23,375 nucleotides of DNA. It comes from a virus. Below the pieces are notes generated by a model. That model had not been told where the DNA came from, ran no database searches, and saw only the letters and a list, made by a program, of their open reading frames with translations. Made by a program: the position numbers and the translations under genes. Where the stretch lies: positions 1-23,375 of IMG/VR virus record IMGVR_UViG_3300042350_001167; one strand, given 5' to 3'. Shown piece by piece: positions 5,939-12,893 of the stretch (its first letter is position 1; each line of letters opens with the position of its first letter).

Positions 5939-8068
5939 ACAGTCAACGTCACAAACTCCGGCGCGGCGAACGTGTCGGTATCGTCAGCGGCGACCGTCAA
6001 CACGACGGTCGGCAGCGGGGGCGATGTCAGCGTTGCTATTGGCGCGATCTCGCCGGGCGACGCCACAGTCGTCTCTGGGACCGTTCAGGTCGGCAAGGTG
6101 ACGACGCTGGCCCCCGGCAGCAATGTCACGATCAACAACTCAGGCACTGCGTTTTCTGCCGTGCTTGATTTTGGGATTCCAGGCGCGACAGCGGACGCCA
6201 GCCTGCTTTCGTCTGGGATCGTTCCAGACGCTCGCCTTGGGAGCAACATTCCTAGGCTGGTCAACAATCTTGTGCAGGCCGTGAATCTGCCCAGCTACGT
6301 TGACGATGTCGTGGACGTTGGCGGCACGTTGCCCGAAAGCGGCGACACGGGAAAAATCTACGTTGTGTCCACTGGCGCGAACGCCAATAAGATCTACCGA
6401 TGGTCTGGCAGCACGTTCATCGAGATCTCGCCATCTCCTGGCACGACGGATGCCGTGCCGGAAGGGTCAGCAAACCTCTACTTTACAAACGTCCGTGCCG
6501 CAGCCGCAGCCCCGGTGCAGAGCGTGGCGGGCCGCACTGGTGCCGTGACTCTTGCGGCGTCTGACGTTGGGCTTGGCAGCGTCGATAACACGTCAGACGC
6601 AAACAAACCTGTAAGCACCGCTCAAGCGTCTGCTGACTCTGCCGTGCAGTCATTCGCCGTACAAAGAGCCAACCACACCGGCACGCAGACGGCATCGACG
6701 ATCAGCGACTTTGCAACTGAGTCGGCGAAGTACGGGCCGGTCGTGTCCGTTGCTGGAAGAACTGGCGCGGTAGAAGTCGCTCCAGGCACGAACATCTCAA
6801 TCACGGCATCCGGGCAGACGATCACTGTCGCAAGTACTGCGATTGGGAAAAACGATGCCATTGACTGCGGGTTCTTCTACGGCGTCTCCACGCCAACAAT
6901 TGTCATCACGCAACATCCTGCAAACCAGACCTCCAGCAGCGGCGCAGCGTCGTTCAGCGTTTCCGCATACGTGACGCACGACGGCACGCCTTCGTACCAG
7001 TGGCAGAAAAAAGATTCCAGCGGCATGACGTGGACGCAGCGTACGTTGCCAAGTGCTGAATGGACTTCCGTAGCCTACGGCAATGGCGTGTTTGTGGCCG
7101 TCTCCAATGGCGAGGGAACAGGAAACGGAAACATTGCCGCTACTAGCACAGACGGCACGACATGGACGCAGCGCACGCTGCCATCTAATCAGGAGTGGGA
7201 AAGCGTAGCCTACGGAGGCGGCACGTTTGTTGCCGTAACTGCGGGTGCGGTTGCCGCCACTAGTTCAGATGGCATAACGTGGACGCAACGCACTCTGCCA
7301 ACTGGCGTTAGGTACTCTAGCGTGACCTACGGAAACGGTACGTTCGTCGCAGTCAGTAGCGGCGCGTTTTCCAGCGGCGCGAATGTAGCAGCGACTAGCG
7401 CGGACGGAAGTTCTTGGACGCAGCAAACTCTGCCGGCCAGCGCGAGGTGGTCGAGCGTGACCTACGGAAACGGTAAGTTCGTCGCAGTATCGTCTTCCAG
7501 TAGCGACATCGCCGCCACTAGTCCAGATGGCGTTACGTGGACGCAGCGCACTCTGCCTAATTCCCGCGATTGGCAGAGTGTGGCGTATGGCAATGGCGTG
7601 TTTGTTGCGATTAACTCGTCTGGTTCTTTTGCCGCCACTAGTGCTGATGGCATCAATTGGACGGAAGCCGCAATGCCTTTTGCGGGGTGGAGTCACGTTT
7701 CCTTTGGTGATGATGCGTTTTTTGCTGTAGCAAGAACTGGCGCAGGTGCCGCGAACACAGTAGCTAAAAGCACGGACGGCATTGTGTGGGTGCAGCGGTC
7801 GCTGCCTGCCAGCGCTCGGTGGTGTGGTGTCGCGTACGGTGGCGGCGTGTTCGTCGCTATAGCCGGGAACGGTGCAGGCACCAGCACAATCGCTGCCAGT
7901 TCTGTCGGCTCGTCCGTCTTCACGAATATCGCCAACGCCACGGCATCCGTTCTCTCGTTGAGCGGATTGAGCAAGGCGGCCGACGACGGCGACCAGTACC
8001 GCGTTGTCGTTTCGTCAGCTATCGCCGCAAGCGTGACTAGCAACGCCGCAACCCTTACGGTGCCGTAA
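5927..8068 (+). CDS. Large tail fibre: shaft plus Ig-like domain split by a seven-repeat beta-propeller
   Basis: 713 residues, ATG 5927 in an ATGA overlap. Residues 1-85 are a beta-rich MSDI-type base. Residues about 130-170 contain a short display module (GDTGKIYVV, IYRWSGSTFIEI) like the LDES module. Residues about 195-300 carry two QSVAGRTGAVTL-type fibre-shaft motifs and GLGSVDNTSDANKP. An Ig-like domain begins at about 323 and reaches PSYQWQKKDSS (355-365). Seven repeats of 38-45 residues then follow (about 366-660), each of the form TWTQRTLP...W..VAYGNGVFVAV...AATS.DG, with Asp-box-like S-x-DG-xx-W turns. The Ig pattern resumes at 664 (VFTNIANATASVLSLSGLSKAADDGDQYRVVV, shortened) to the end. 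The propeller is the probable receptor-binding head; no sialidase catalytic residues can be assigned, so binding rather than cleavage is favoured. Confidence 0.83.
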   Translation: MSDITVNVTNSGAANVSVSSAATVNTTVGSGGDVSVAIGAISPGDATVVSGTVQVGKVTTLAPGSNVTINNSGTAFSAVLDFGIPGATADASLLSSGIVPDARLGSNIPRLVNNLVQAVNLPSYVDDVVDVGGTLPESGDTGKIYVVSTGANANKIYRWSGSTFIEISPSPGTTDAVPEGSANLYFTNVRAAAAAPVQSVAGRTGAVTLAASDVGLGSVDNTSDANKPVSTAQASADSAVQSFAVQRANHTGTQTASTISDFATESAKYGPVVSVAGRTGAVEVAPGTNISITASGQTITVASTAIGKNDAIDCGFFYGVSTPTIVITQHPANQTSSSGAASFSVSAYVTHDGTPSYQWQKKDSSGMTWTQRTLPSAEWTSVAYGNGVFVAVSNGEGTGNGNIAATSTDGTTWTQRTLPSNQEWESVAYGGGTFVAVTAGAVAATSSDGITWTQRTLPTGVRYSSVTYGNGTFVAVSSGAFSSGANVAATSADGSSWTQQTLPASARWSSVTYGNGKFVAVSSSSSDIAATSPDGVTWTQRTLPNSRDWQSVAYGNGVFVAINSSGSFAATSADGINWTEAAMPFAGWSHVSFGDDAFFAVARTGAGAANTVAKSTDGIVWVQRSLPASARWCGVAYGGGVFVAIAGNGAGTSTIAASSVGSSVFTNIANATASVLSLSGLSKAADDGDQYRVVVSSAIAASVTSNAATLTVP
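7022..7909 (+). repeat. Seven tandem propeller-blade repeats (coding)
   Basis: Seven units of roughly 115-135 bp encode the WTQRTLP...VAYGNGVFVAV...AATSxDG repeat. Several units share runs such as ACGTGGACGCAGCGCAC and AGCGTGACCTACGGAAACGG, so the array is open to recombination between blades. Units 6 and 7 are the most diverged (WTEAAMP, WVQRSLP). Confidence 0.88.
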
Positions 8069-8370
8069 TGCCAAATAAGGTACAACCACGGCGAAGCTAC
8101 ACGTCTGGCGTGACGCCAGCAGCGTCAGAGCTTGAGACACACGAAATGGCTGTGTCGTGGGCCGACGCCAAGCTCTTCACGAAGGACGCCAGCGGCAACC
8201 TCGTCACGTTGACGCTCGGCGGCGGCTCCGGCGCCACTGAGATTTTCGAGGCGGCGACCACCGCAGGCTTTCCCGCCACTGGTTCGGCGGGCGTGCTGTA
8301 TGTAAGTCGTGATGCCTCTCGCGTGTTTCGCTGGGATTCGTCTGGCGTTTACATCGAACTAGGGAACTAA
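8068..8370 (+). CDS. Short fibre-base protein: Mtd_N-like domain plus LDES-like module
   Basis: 100 residues; ATG 8068 overlaps the TAA of the large fibre (TAATG). Residues 1-50 (MPNKVQPRRSYTSGVTP, ELETHEMAVSWADAKLFTKD) give the third Mtd_N-like anchor of the window. After GGGSG, residues 55-100 (FEAATTAGFPATGSAGVLYV, RVFRWDSSGVYIELGN) form a looser copy of the LDES module, similar in protein but not in DNA to those at 3733 and 10403. It has the same two-part design as the gene at 3733-4077 and precedes an adhesin gene in the same way, so it probably docks the glycine-rich adhesin that follows. The partner assignment is inference. Confidence 0.68.
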   Translation: MPNKVQPRRSYTSGVTPAASELETHEMAVSWADAKLFTKDASGNLVTLTLGGGSGATEIFEAATTAGFPATGSAGVLYVSRDASRVFRWDSSGVYIELGN

Positions 8371-8374
8371 CACC

Positions 8375-9577
8375 ATGCCATTCTCATTTCCATCATCGCC
8401 CACCGTGGGCCAGACCTCCACGCAAAACGGAAGAAGCTACACATACGCTGGCGGCTCGGTGTGGGAACTGACGCCAGCTTCCGGCGGCGGCTCTGATGCT
8501 CGCTGGGATTTGTTTTTGCCGCCTGCGCCGACAAGCGTGACGGCGACGGCTGGCAATGCGCAGGTGGTGGTGGCGTGGACTGCGCCTACGGGCGTTCTTT
8601 CTCAGACACCAATCGTAGATTACACGGTGCAATATCAGCCAAGCGGCGGATCGTGGACAACCTTCACGCGATCTGTCTCGACCGCAACGAGCGCGACGGT
8701 GACGGGGCTTCAAAACGGCACGGACTACACGTTTCGCGTGGCAGCGGTGAATGGCGTCGGCACGGGGGCGTATTCGGCGGCGAGCAGCGCGGCTACGCCA
8801 AGCAGCGGGGTGTCAGTCGCTTACCTTGTTGTCGCTGGCGGTGGCAGCGGCGGCAAAACCTATGGTGGCGGCGGCGGCGCTGGTGGAATGCTGACCGGCA
8901 CAGCAACGCTAGATGTTGGCTCTACCAACGTGGTCACTGTCGGTGCTGGAGCGTCTGGCGTCACCGGCAATTGGGTGCCGGGGAGCCAAGGCTCCAACTC
9001 CTCTCTTGGATCGTCGCTGACGGCGGTTGGCGGCGGATACGGTGGCGGCAACGCTGCCAACGGCGGGCCGAATGCTGGCGGCAACGGCGGCTCGGGCGGC
9101 GGTGTGGGTGGAGGCTACCCCAAGCAGTCGCCGGGGACCGGCACGGCTGGGCAAGGCAACGCAGGTGGCACATGCACAGACGCCCCCGGCGGCGGTGGCG
9201 GCGGTGCTGGCTCTGTGGGAGGTAACGGCACCAACGTGGCTGCTGGCAGCGGCGGCAACGGTCAATCGTGGCTCAACGGCGTTACCTATGCGGGCGGCGG
9301 AGGCGGCGGAATACACCCCGGCTCTGCCTCCGGTGGTTCCGGCGGCGGCGGCGCTGGTTCGTATGCCGGTGACGCTGGCGCGACGAACACTGGCGGCGGT
9401 GGTGGCGGCGCGAGCGACAGCGCCTCTTGGGCTGCACCTTCCGGTGCCGGTGGCTCTGGCGTAGTGATCATCCGCACTACAGTTGCCGCATCGGCAACCA
9501 CCGGCTCGCCAACCGTGACGCAGGCAGGCGGTTACAACTGGTACACGTTCACTGGCACCGGGAGCATCACGTTCTGA
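8375..9577 (+). CDS. Adhesin with fibronectin III and glycine-rich domains
   Basis: 400 residues. Residues 1-35 (FPSSPTVGQTSTQNGRSYTY, WELT) are a short virion-attachment motif common in phage structural proteins. Residues about 50-142 form a fibronectin type III domain (APTSVTATAGNAQVVVAWTA, NGTDYTFRVAAVNGVGTG). Residues about 148-375 (AYLVVAGGGSGG, many GGGG runs, GSGVVIIR) are the glycine-rich domain seen in phage tail-tip adhesins, whose polyglycine-II sandwich is known from T-even-type gp38-like tips. Residues 380-400 (GGYNWYTFTGTGSITF) close with a small strand pair. Likely a receptor-binding protein. Its stop overlaps the MAHF gene. It is paralogous in its Gly-rich part to 11674-12564. 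Confidence 0.8.
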   Translation: MPFSFPSSPTVGQTSTQNGRSYTYAGGSVWELTPASGGGSDARWDLFLPPAPTSVTATAGNAQVVVAWTAPTGVLSQTPIVDYTVQYQPSGGSWTTFTRSVSTATSATVTGLQNGTDYTFRVAAVNGVGTGAYSAASSAATPSSGVSVAYLVVAGGGSGGKTYGGGGGAGGMLTGTATLDVGSTNVVTVGAGASGVTGNWVPGSQGSNSSLGSSLTAVGGGYGGGNAANGGPNAGGNGGSGGGVGGGYPKQSPGTGTAGQGNAGGTCTDAPGGGGGGAGSVGGNGTNVAAGSGGNGQSWLNGVTYAGGGGGGIHPGSASGGSGGGGAGSYAGDAGATNTGGGGGGASDSASWAAPSGAGGSGVVIIRTTVAASATTGSPTVTQAGGYNWYTFTGTGSITF

Positions 9578-9930
9578 TGGCACACTTCGCACAACTCAAC
9601 GACGAAAACGTGGTGACACAGGTGATCGTTGTCGCCAACGCGGAACTGCTCGACAACGGCGTCGAAAGCGAGTCCAAGGGGATCGCGTTTTGTCAGTCTT
9701 TGCTTGGTGGTCGCTGGGTGCAGACGAGCTACAACAACAGCATCCGCAGGCGATTCGCTGGCATCGGCTTTACCTACGACTCGTCGGCCGACGTGTTCGT
9801 CTCACCGCAGCCGTTTCCGTCGTGGACGCTTGACGAGAACCACGACTGGCAGGCACCGACGCCGAAGCCGGAAGGCAGACACTATTGGGACGAGACTACG
9901 CTGGCGTGGGTGGAGGTTCCCGGTGCGTGA
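9577..9930 (+). CDS. MAHF-type adhesin-associated protein, copy a
   Basis: 117 residues from ATG 9577, which overlaps the preceding TGA. The pattern MAHFAQLNDENVVTQVIVV, FCQSLLGGRWVQTSYN, RRRFAGIGFTYDSSADVFV, FPSWTLDENHDWQAP is a family I recognise from cyanophages and other aquatic phages. It is usually listed as hypothetical and lies beside fibre genes. There is no signal peptide or membrane segment. A shorter paralogue (12567-12833) follows the second glycine-rich adhesin. The fixed pairing suggests a specific chaperone, a tip cap or a co-adhesin. The C-terminal part (WDETTLAWVEVPGA) repeats the LDE...W ending seen in the other copies. Confidence 0.72.
   Translation: MAHFAQLNDENVVTQVIVVANAELLDNGVESESKGIAFCQSLLGGRWVQTSYNNSIRRRFAGIGFTYDSSADVFVSPQPFPSWTLDENHDWQAPTPKPEGRHYWDETTLAWVEVPGA
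9912..9916 (+). promoter_or_regulatory. Shine-Dalgarno GGAGG for the 42-residue membrane peptide
   Basis: GGAGG lies six bases before GTG 9923, inside the last codons of the MAHF gene. It supports this small gene but could also arise by chance from the codons for WVEV. Confidence 0.5.
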
Positions 9931-10051
9931 CTCCATCTACCTCGCCGCGATCCTAACAGCCGCAGCTTCCGCGCTGCTGCTCTCGGCTCGCGCGGGGCAG
10001 GCCGCGATGCGGTGGGTGATTGGTCGGGCGATACAAAACACTCTCGGGTGA
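9923..10051 (+). CDS. Small single-span membrane peptide (42 aa)
   Basis: Starts at GTG 9923, overlaps the previous stop (GTGCGTGA) and ends four bases before the next gene's ATG, so it fills the gap exactly. The peptide begins MRDS and has one hydrophobic segment, IYLAAILTAAASALLLSA (residues 5-22), followed by a positively charged C-terminal half (ARAGQAAMRWVIGRA). With Arg residues mostly after the membrane span, the N terminus would sit outside if it inserts. It could be a holin-like, superinfection-exclusion or virion-membrane peptide; none can be chosen from sequence. Absence of another lysis gene nearby weakens the holin idea. Confidence 0.45.
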   Translation: MRDSIYLAAILTAAASALLLSARAGQAAMRWVIGRAIQNTLG

Positions 10052-10055
10052 CACT

Positions 10056-10406
10056 ATGAGTTCCACATATACGCAGCTACCCGGCACGCTCAACGTTGTC
10101 GTCGCCCACACTGACGGCGTGACCATCGCTGGGTCGCTCGGGTTCTCCACGACTGGAGACACGCTGACGGCCGTGATCTACGAAGACACAGCTGCCGGGT
10201 ATGCAGCCGCGATCGCAGCAACACCAGCCCCTGCTGCGACTTGGTCCATTGCTCGCGTCGATAACTCAATCGGCGCCATCACGCTCTCGCTGGCGGCGTC
10301 AACCGTCAAGGGTCTGTCGCTGGCAAAAAGCTATCGCTGGTTCCTGCGTTCGTCCGCTCTTGATCGCGCAGTGACGTCTGGGACGTTTACGTTGAGGGCT
10401 CCATGA
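10056..10406 (+). CDS. BppU N-terminal-like baseplate/fibre adaptor, copy b
   Basis: 116 residues from ATG 10056, with a weak GGGTGA before it. It repeats the layout of 5562-5930: [12 protein letters not shown] opening, LTAVIYED strand, a central Ala-rich stretch, [12 protein letters not shown], then [10 protein letters not shown] and [11 protein letters not shown]. Protein identity to copy a is low except at the start and end, so the duplication is old or the two were acquired separately. It ends within the 18-bp junction repeat, overlapping the MSDI-type collagen fibre by four bases (ATGA). The adaptor role is inferred as for copy a. Confidence 0.63.
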   Translation: MSSTYTQLPGTLNVVVAHTDGVTIAGSLGFSTTGDTLTAVIYEDTAAGYAAAIAATPAPAATWSIARVDNSIGAITLSLAASTVKGLSLAKSYRWFLRSSALDRAVTSGTFTLRAP

Positions 10407-10414
10407 GCGACATC
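10397..10414 (+). repeat. 18-bp junction repeat, copy b
   Basis: Identical to 5921-5938 (GGCTCCATGAGCGACATC); spans the BppU-like/fibre gene overlap. Confidence 0.85.
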
Positions 10415-11284
10415 CGCGTCAGCGTCACCGGCGCCGCTCCGTTTACCGTGACCGTCACTGGTGCTACCGGCGTATCGCCGGTTATCACAAACGGACAGAC
10501 GTTCAGCGTGCAGCTGGCCGGCGTCGGGCCGACGGGGCCGTCTGGCCCGCGCGGCGAAACTGGCGCTCGCGGCGAGGTCGGAGCCACTGGGGCCACTGGC
10601 GATGCGTCAACAGTGACCGGCCCCACCGGCGCGGCATCCACGGTCGCCGGCCCGACCGGTTCTGCATCAACCGTGACGGGACCGACGGGGGCAGCCTCGA
10701 CCGTACCAGGCCCCACAGGCGCAGCGTCGACGGTCACTGGGCCTACGGGCGCTGCGTCAACTGTCCCAGGCCCAGTCGGCCCGACCGGTGCATCTGGTCA
10801 GTCGATCGTCGGGCCGACAGGCCCTGCGGGCGCGCGTGGCAGCGACGGTTCGGCCGGAAGCACTGGAAGCACGGGGCCTCGAGGAAGCGATGGCGTTGCA
10901 GGCGCCACTGGAAGTACGGGAGCACGAGGCAGCGACGGCAGTACCGGCGCCACTGGTGCGCGTGGCAGCGACGGCGAAGTCGGGCCTACCGGAAGCCCTG
11001 GCGCCGCATCAACTGTGACTGGGCCGACAGGCGCTGCGTCAACTGTGACGGGACCGACTGGACCGGCCGGAAGCAGCGGAGGCTCTTCGCTCTCGGTGCA
11101 CTCGTCGGTGGCAAACTTCCCGGCGACCGGCTCATCGACAACGCTGTACCTGGACGAATCCACCTCTCGACTGTTTCAGTGGGAGTCGCCCGTCTACGTA
11201 GAGATCGGAGTCTCTGGTGGCGGCGGTGGTGCCTCGACGCCTTCGGCGGCTGACAATCTCTATCTCTGGGCCAACTTTCGATAA
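10403..11284 (+). CDS. Collagen-like tail fibre ending in an LDES module
   Basis: 293 residues. Residues 1-40 are an MSDI-type base like that of the 713-residue fibre. Residues 42-65 and 143-200 are uninterrupted Gly-X-Y triplets (for example [19 protein letters not shown]). Residues 71-130 are six decapeptide repeats of the type [10 protein letters not shown], in which STVT breaks the triplet register; two further copies lie at 201-220. Residues 228-275 are the LDES module ([22 protein letters not shown]), nearly identical to that of 3733-4077. The end is [11 protein letters not shown]. Collagen-like segments in phage fibres form trimeric shafts. The interruptions would give flexible or kinked points. 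The protein likely presents the adhesin encoded two genes downstream. Confidence 0.84.
   Translation: MSDIRVSVTGAAPFTVTVTGATGVSPVITNGQTFSVQLAGVGPTGPSGPRGETGARGEVGATGATGDASTVTGPTGAASTVAGPTGSASTVTGPTGAASTVPGPTGAASTVTGPTGAASTVPGPVGPTGASGQSIVGPTGPAGARGSDGSAGSTGSTGPRGSDGVAGATGSTGARGSDGSTGATGARGSDGEVGPTGSPGAASTVTGPTGAASTVTGPTGPAGSSGGSSLSVHSSVANFPATGSSTTLYLDESTSRLFQWESPVYVEIGVSGGGGGASTPSAADNLYLWANFR
10613..10792 (+). repeat. Six 30-bp tandem coding repeats
   Basis: Six in-frame units encode [50 protein letters not shown] and [10 protein letters not shown]. Units differ mainly at third positions, and V(T/A/P)GP varies at residue 2. Two more partial copies lie near 11003-11062. Slippage or unequal recombination could change shaft length. 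Confidence 0.88.
11164..11224 (+). repeat. Direct repeat L1, copy b (61 bp)
   Basis: Partner of 3966-4026, with three mismatches and a 38-bp exact core. It lies at the 3' end of the collagen-like fibre gene, in the codons for the LDES module. Confidence 0.9.
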
Positions 11285-11293
11285 GGAAACCAC

Positions 11294-11677
11294 ATGGCTA
11301 CATCACCAGCATTCGCCGTGACGCCTCGCATCGGTGCCGTCAGCATCGCCACGGCAGAATCTAGCTACACCGCGCCGACAAACGTGGGCACGCTCATCAC
11401 AGGTGCAAGCACGGGCACTCGCATTGCTGAAATCGTTGTGAAGCTGGCGGCGACGAGCGCGGCGGCTATCGTCCGCGTGTTTCTGTATGACGGCACAACG
11501 TACTGGCATTTCGACGAAATCACTGTGGCGGCTGCGACCGGCTCTAGCACTGTGCAGCAGACCCGCGTCAGCACTAGCTACAACAACCTCATCCTGCCGT
11601 CCGCGTCTTGGTCGATCCGCGTGACGACCAGCGTGGCACAGACCACGCACGTCACGGCCCTAGGGGCCGACCTGTGA
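11294..11677 (+). CDS. Beta-rich virion protein resembling the MAAPN type
   Basis: 127 residues from ATG 11294 with AAGGAAA just before it. The layout parallels 4084-4455: MATSPAFAV opening, TPRIGAVSIATA, TLITGASTGTRIAEIVVKLA, VFLYDGTTYWHFDEITV, then LILPSASWSIRVTTSVAQ. Similarity to the earlier protein is at pattern level rather than clear identity. It again stands between a fibre-base gene and an adhesin gene. Known relatives are structural proteins of unknown function in tail and neck regions. Its TGA overlaps the GTG start of the next gene, suggesting coupled translation with the adhesin. Confidence 0.62.
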   Translation: MATSPAFAVTPRIGAVSIATAESSYTAPTNVGTLITGASTGTRIAEIVVKLAATSAAAIVRVFLYDGTTYWHFDEITVAAATGSSTVQQTRVSTSYNNLILPSASWSIRVTTSVAQTTHVTALGADL

Positions 11678-12564
11678 ACCAAGGCATATACGGGTTAGGT
11701 GGGCAGATTGTCACGCCGGTGCAGGGGCCGTTTAGTGGCACTGCCGATGCGAGGAAGTTGCTGGCCGTGCAGGCACTTATCGTCGCTGGTGGTGGCGGTG
11801 CGGCTAGGCGCAACGAGAGGGCTGCCGGCGGCGGCGGTGGTGGCGGCTTTGTTGAGCAAAGCATCGGCATCACGCTTATGACGAACTACTCTGTACAGAT
11901 CGGTGCAGGTGGAGCAGGTGCCACAGCCGTAAACAACTCAGGGGCCAACGGCGGACTATCAGTGTTTGGCTCAATCGTTGCGCTCGGTGGCAGCGGTTCA
12001 AACACGGGTGGAGCTATCACCGCCACTGGTGCTTCTGGTGCTGGCAATTCCTTCCTTACTCGGATGTCGTCATTGATCTCGCTCCAAGGCAACACCGGAG
12101 GTCAGGGCGTCAGTGCTGCAACCTCTTCCGGTGGTGGCGGCGGTGCGGGTGCCGCCGGCGCAGACTCCACGGCGTCGGCGTCTGGTAACGGTGGAATCGG
12201 CAGATCGTCCGCGATCACCGGCACAACCATTTTCTACGGAGCAGGTGGTGGCGGCGGTGGATACGTTGGCACATCGACGGCTGGCTCAGGCGGGCTGACA
12301 GGCGGCGGCGCAGGTTCCTCTGACCTTGCTGTCGCAGGGACGGCTGGCGCGGCGGGTACTGGCGGCGGCGGCGGCGGGGCAGCTTGCAATGGAACCGCGT
12401 CCAGCAATGGCGGAAACGGCGGCAGCGGTGTCGTCATCCTGCGATGGAACGCCTCGCAGGCAGTCGCCACGCTCTCGGCTGGATTGACGTTTACTCGCAA
12501 CACAGTCGGCACAGACACGGTAATTCAGATCACAGCAGGCACGGGCACCGTCACCTGGAGTTAG
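11674..12564 (+). CDS. Glycine-rich tail-tip adhesin, copy b
   Basis: 296 residues. I chose GTG 11674 (overlap GTGA with the previous stop, AGGGG at 11662-11666) because the longer frame from 11608 only shadows the previous gene. The start MNQGIYGLGGQIVTPVQGP leads to LAVQALIVAGGGG and then a long glycine-rich domain with VQIGAGGAG, GGLSVFGSIVALGGSGS, several GGGGG runs and GSGVVILRWN. It ends TVIQITAGTGTVTWS. This is the same adhesin domain as in 8375-9577 but without the fibronectin III domain, and with different loop sequences. Gly-rich loops of such tips are the known sites of host-range variation. Likely receptor binding. Confidence 0.78.
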   Translation: MNQGIYGLGGQIVTPVQGPFSGTADARKLLAVQALIVAGGGGAARRNERAAGGGGGGGFVEQSIGITLMTNYSVQIGAGGAGATAVNNSGANGGLSVFGSIVALGGSGSNTGGAITATGASGAGNSFLTRMSSLISLQGNTGGQGVSAATSSGGGGGAGAAGADSTASASGNGGIGRSSAITGTTIFYGAGGGGGGYVGTSTAGSGGLTGGGAGSSDLAVAGTAGAAGTGGGGGGAACNGTASSNGGNGGSGVVILRWNASQAVATLSAGLTFTRNTVGTDTVIQITAGTGTVTWS

Positions 12565-12566
12565 CT

Positions 12567-12833
12567 ATGGCGCACTACGCTTTTCTCAACGACCAGAACA
12601 TTGTTACCGAAGTGATCGTCGGCCGCGACGAAACCGAGGGCGTCGACTGGGAGGCCCACTACGCAGCCGTTCGCGGGCAACGTTGCGTCCGCACTTCCTA
12701 CAACGGACGCATTCGCGGCGTCTACGCGGGCATTGGATACCGCTACGACGAGCAGCTCGACGTGTTCATCCCGCCATGCCCCGGCGAGGGATTTGTGTTG
12801 GACGAGGCGACGGGGACGTGGGTTGAGGCATAG
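12567..12833 (+). CDS. MAHY-type adhesin-associated protein, copy b
   Basis: 88 residues from ATG 12567, two bases after the adhesin stop. MAHYAFLNDQNIVTEVIVG, VRGQRCVRTSYN, RGVYAGIGYRYDEQLDVFIPP, GEGFVLDEATGTWVEA places it in the same family as 9577-9930, with a shorter middle and no extra C-terminal repeat. It follows the second glycine-rich adhesin exactly as the first copy follows the first. Its last codons and the non-coding DNA after the stop form repeat R1, shared with 5474-5513. Role inferred: adhesin assembly or tip-associated factor. Confidence 0.72.
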   Translation: MAHYAFLNDQNIVTEVIVGRDETEGVDWEAHYAAVRGQRCVRTSYNGRIRGVYAGIGYRYDEQLDVFIPPCPGEGFVLDEATGTWVEA

Positions 12834-12840
12834 CCGGTCG
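12801..12840 (+). repeat. Direct repeat R1, copy b (40 bp)
   Basis: Partner of 5474-5513, 36 of 40 identical by eye, crossing the stop codon of the MAHY gene. It marks the right edge of adhesin cassette 2. Confidence 0.85.
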
Positions 12841-12893
12841 GCGCTATTTGCCCGCCGTAGCGATTGTGGCACAACAAATCCGAGGTGACATTC

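Noticed and set aside
7022-7909. CRISPR-like or minisatellite array
   Set aside because: The repeats are in frame, vary in length, and encode propeller blades; there are no uniform repeats with unique spacers.
5927-8068. Sialidase activity for the propeller fibre
   Set aside because: Asp-box-like turns are present, but I could not identify the arginine triad, acid/base Asp and Tyr/Glu pair of sialidases; a binding role is the safer reading.
3136-8370. Diversity-generating retroelement linked to the Mtd_N-like proteins
   Set aside because: Mtd_N-like anchors are present, but I found no reverse transcriptase, no C-type lectin variable region and no adenine-rich template repeat in the window.
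11608-11673. Upstream start for the second glycine-rich adhesin
   Set aside because: This part only shadows the end of the previous gene; GTG 11674 has the GTGA overlap and an upstream AGGGG.
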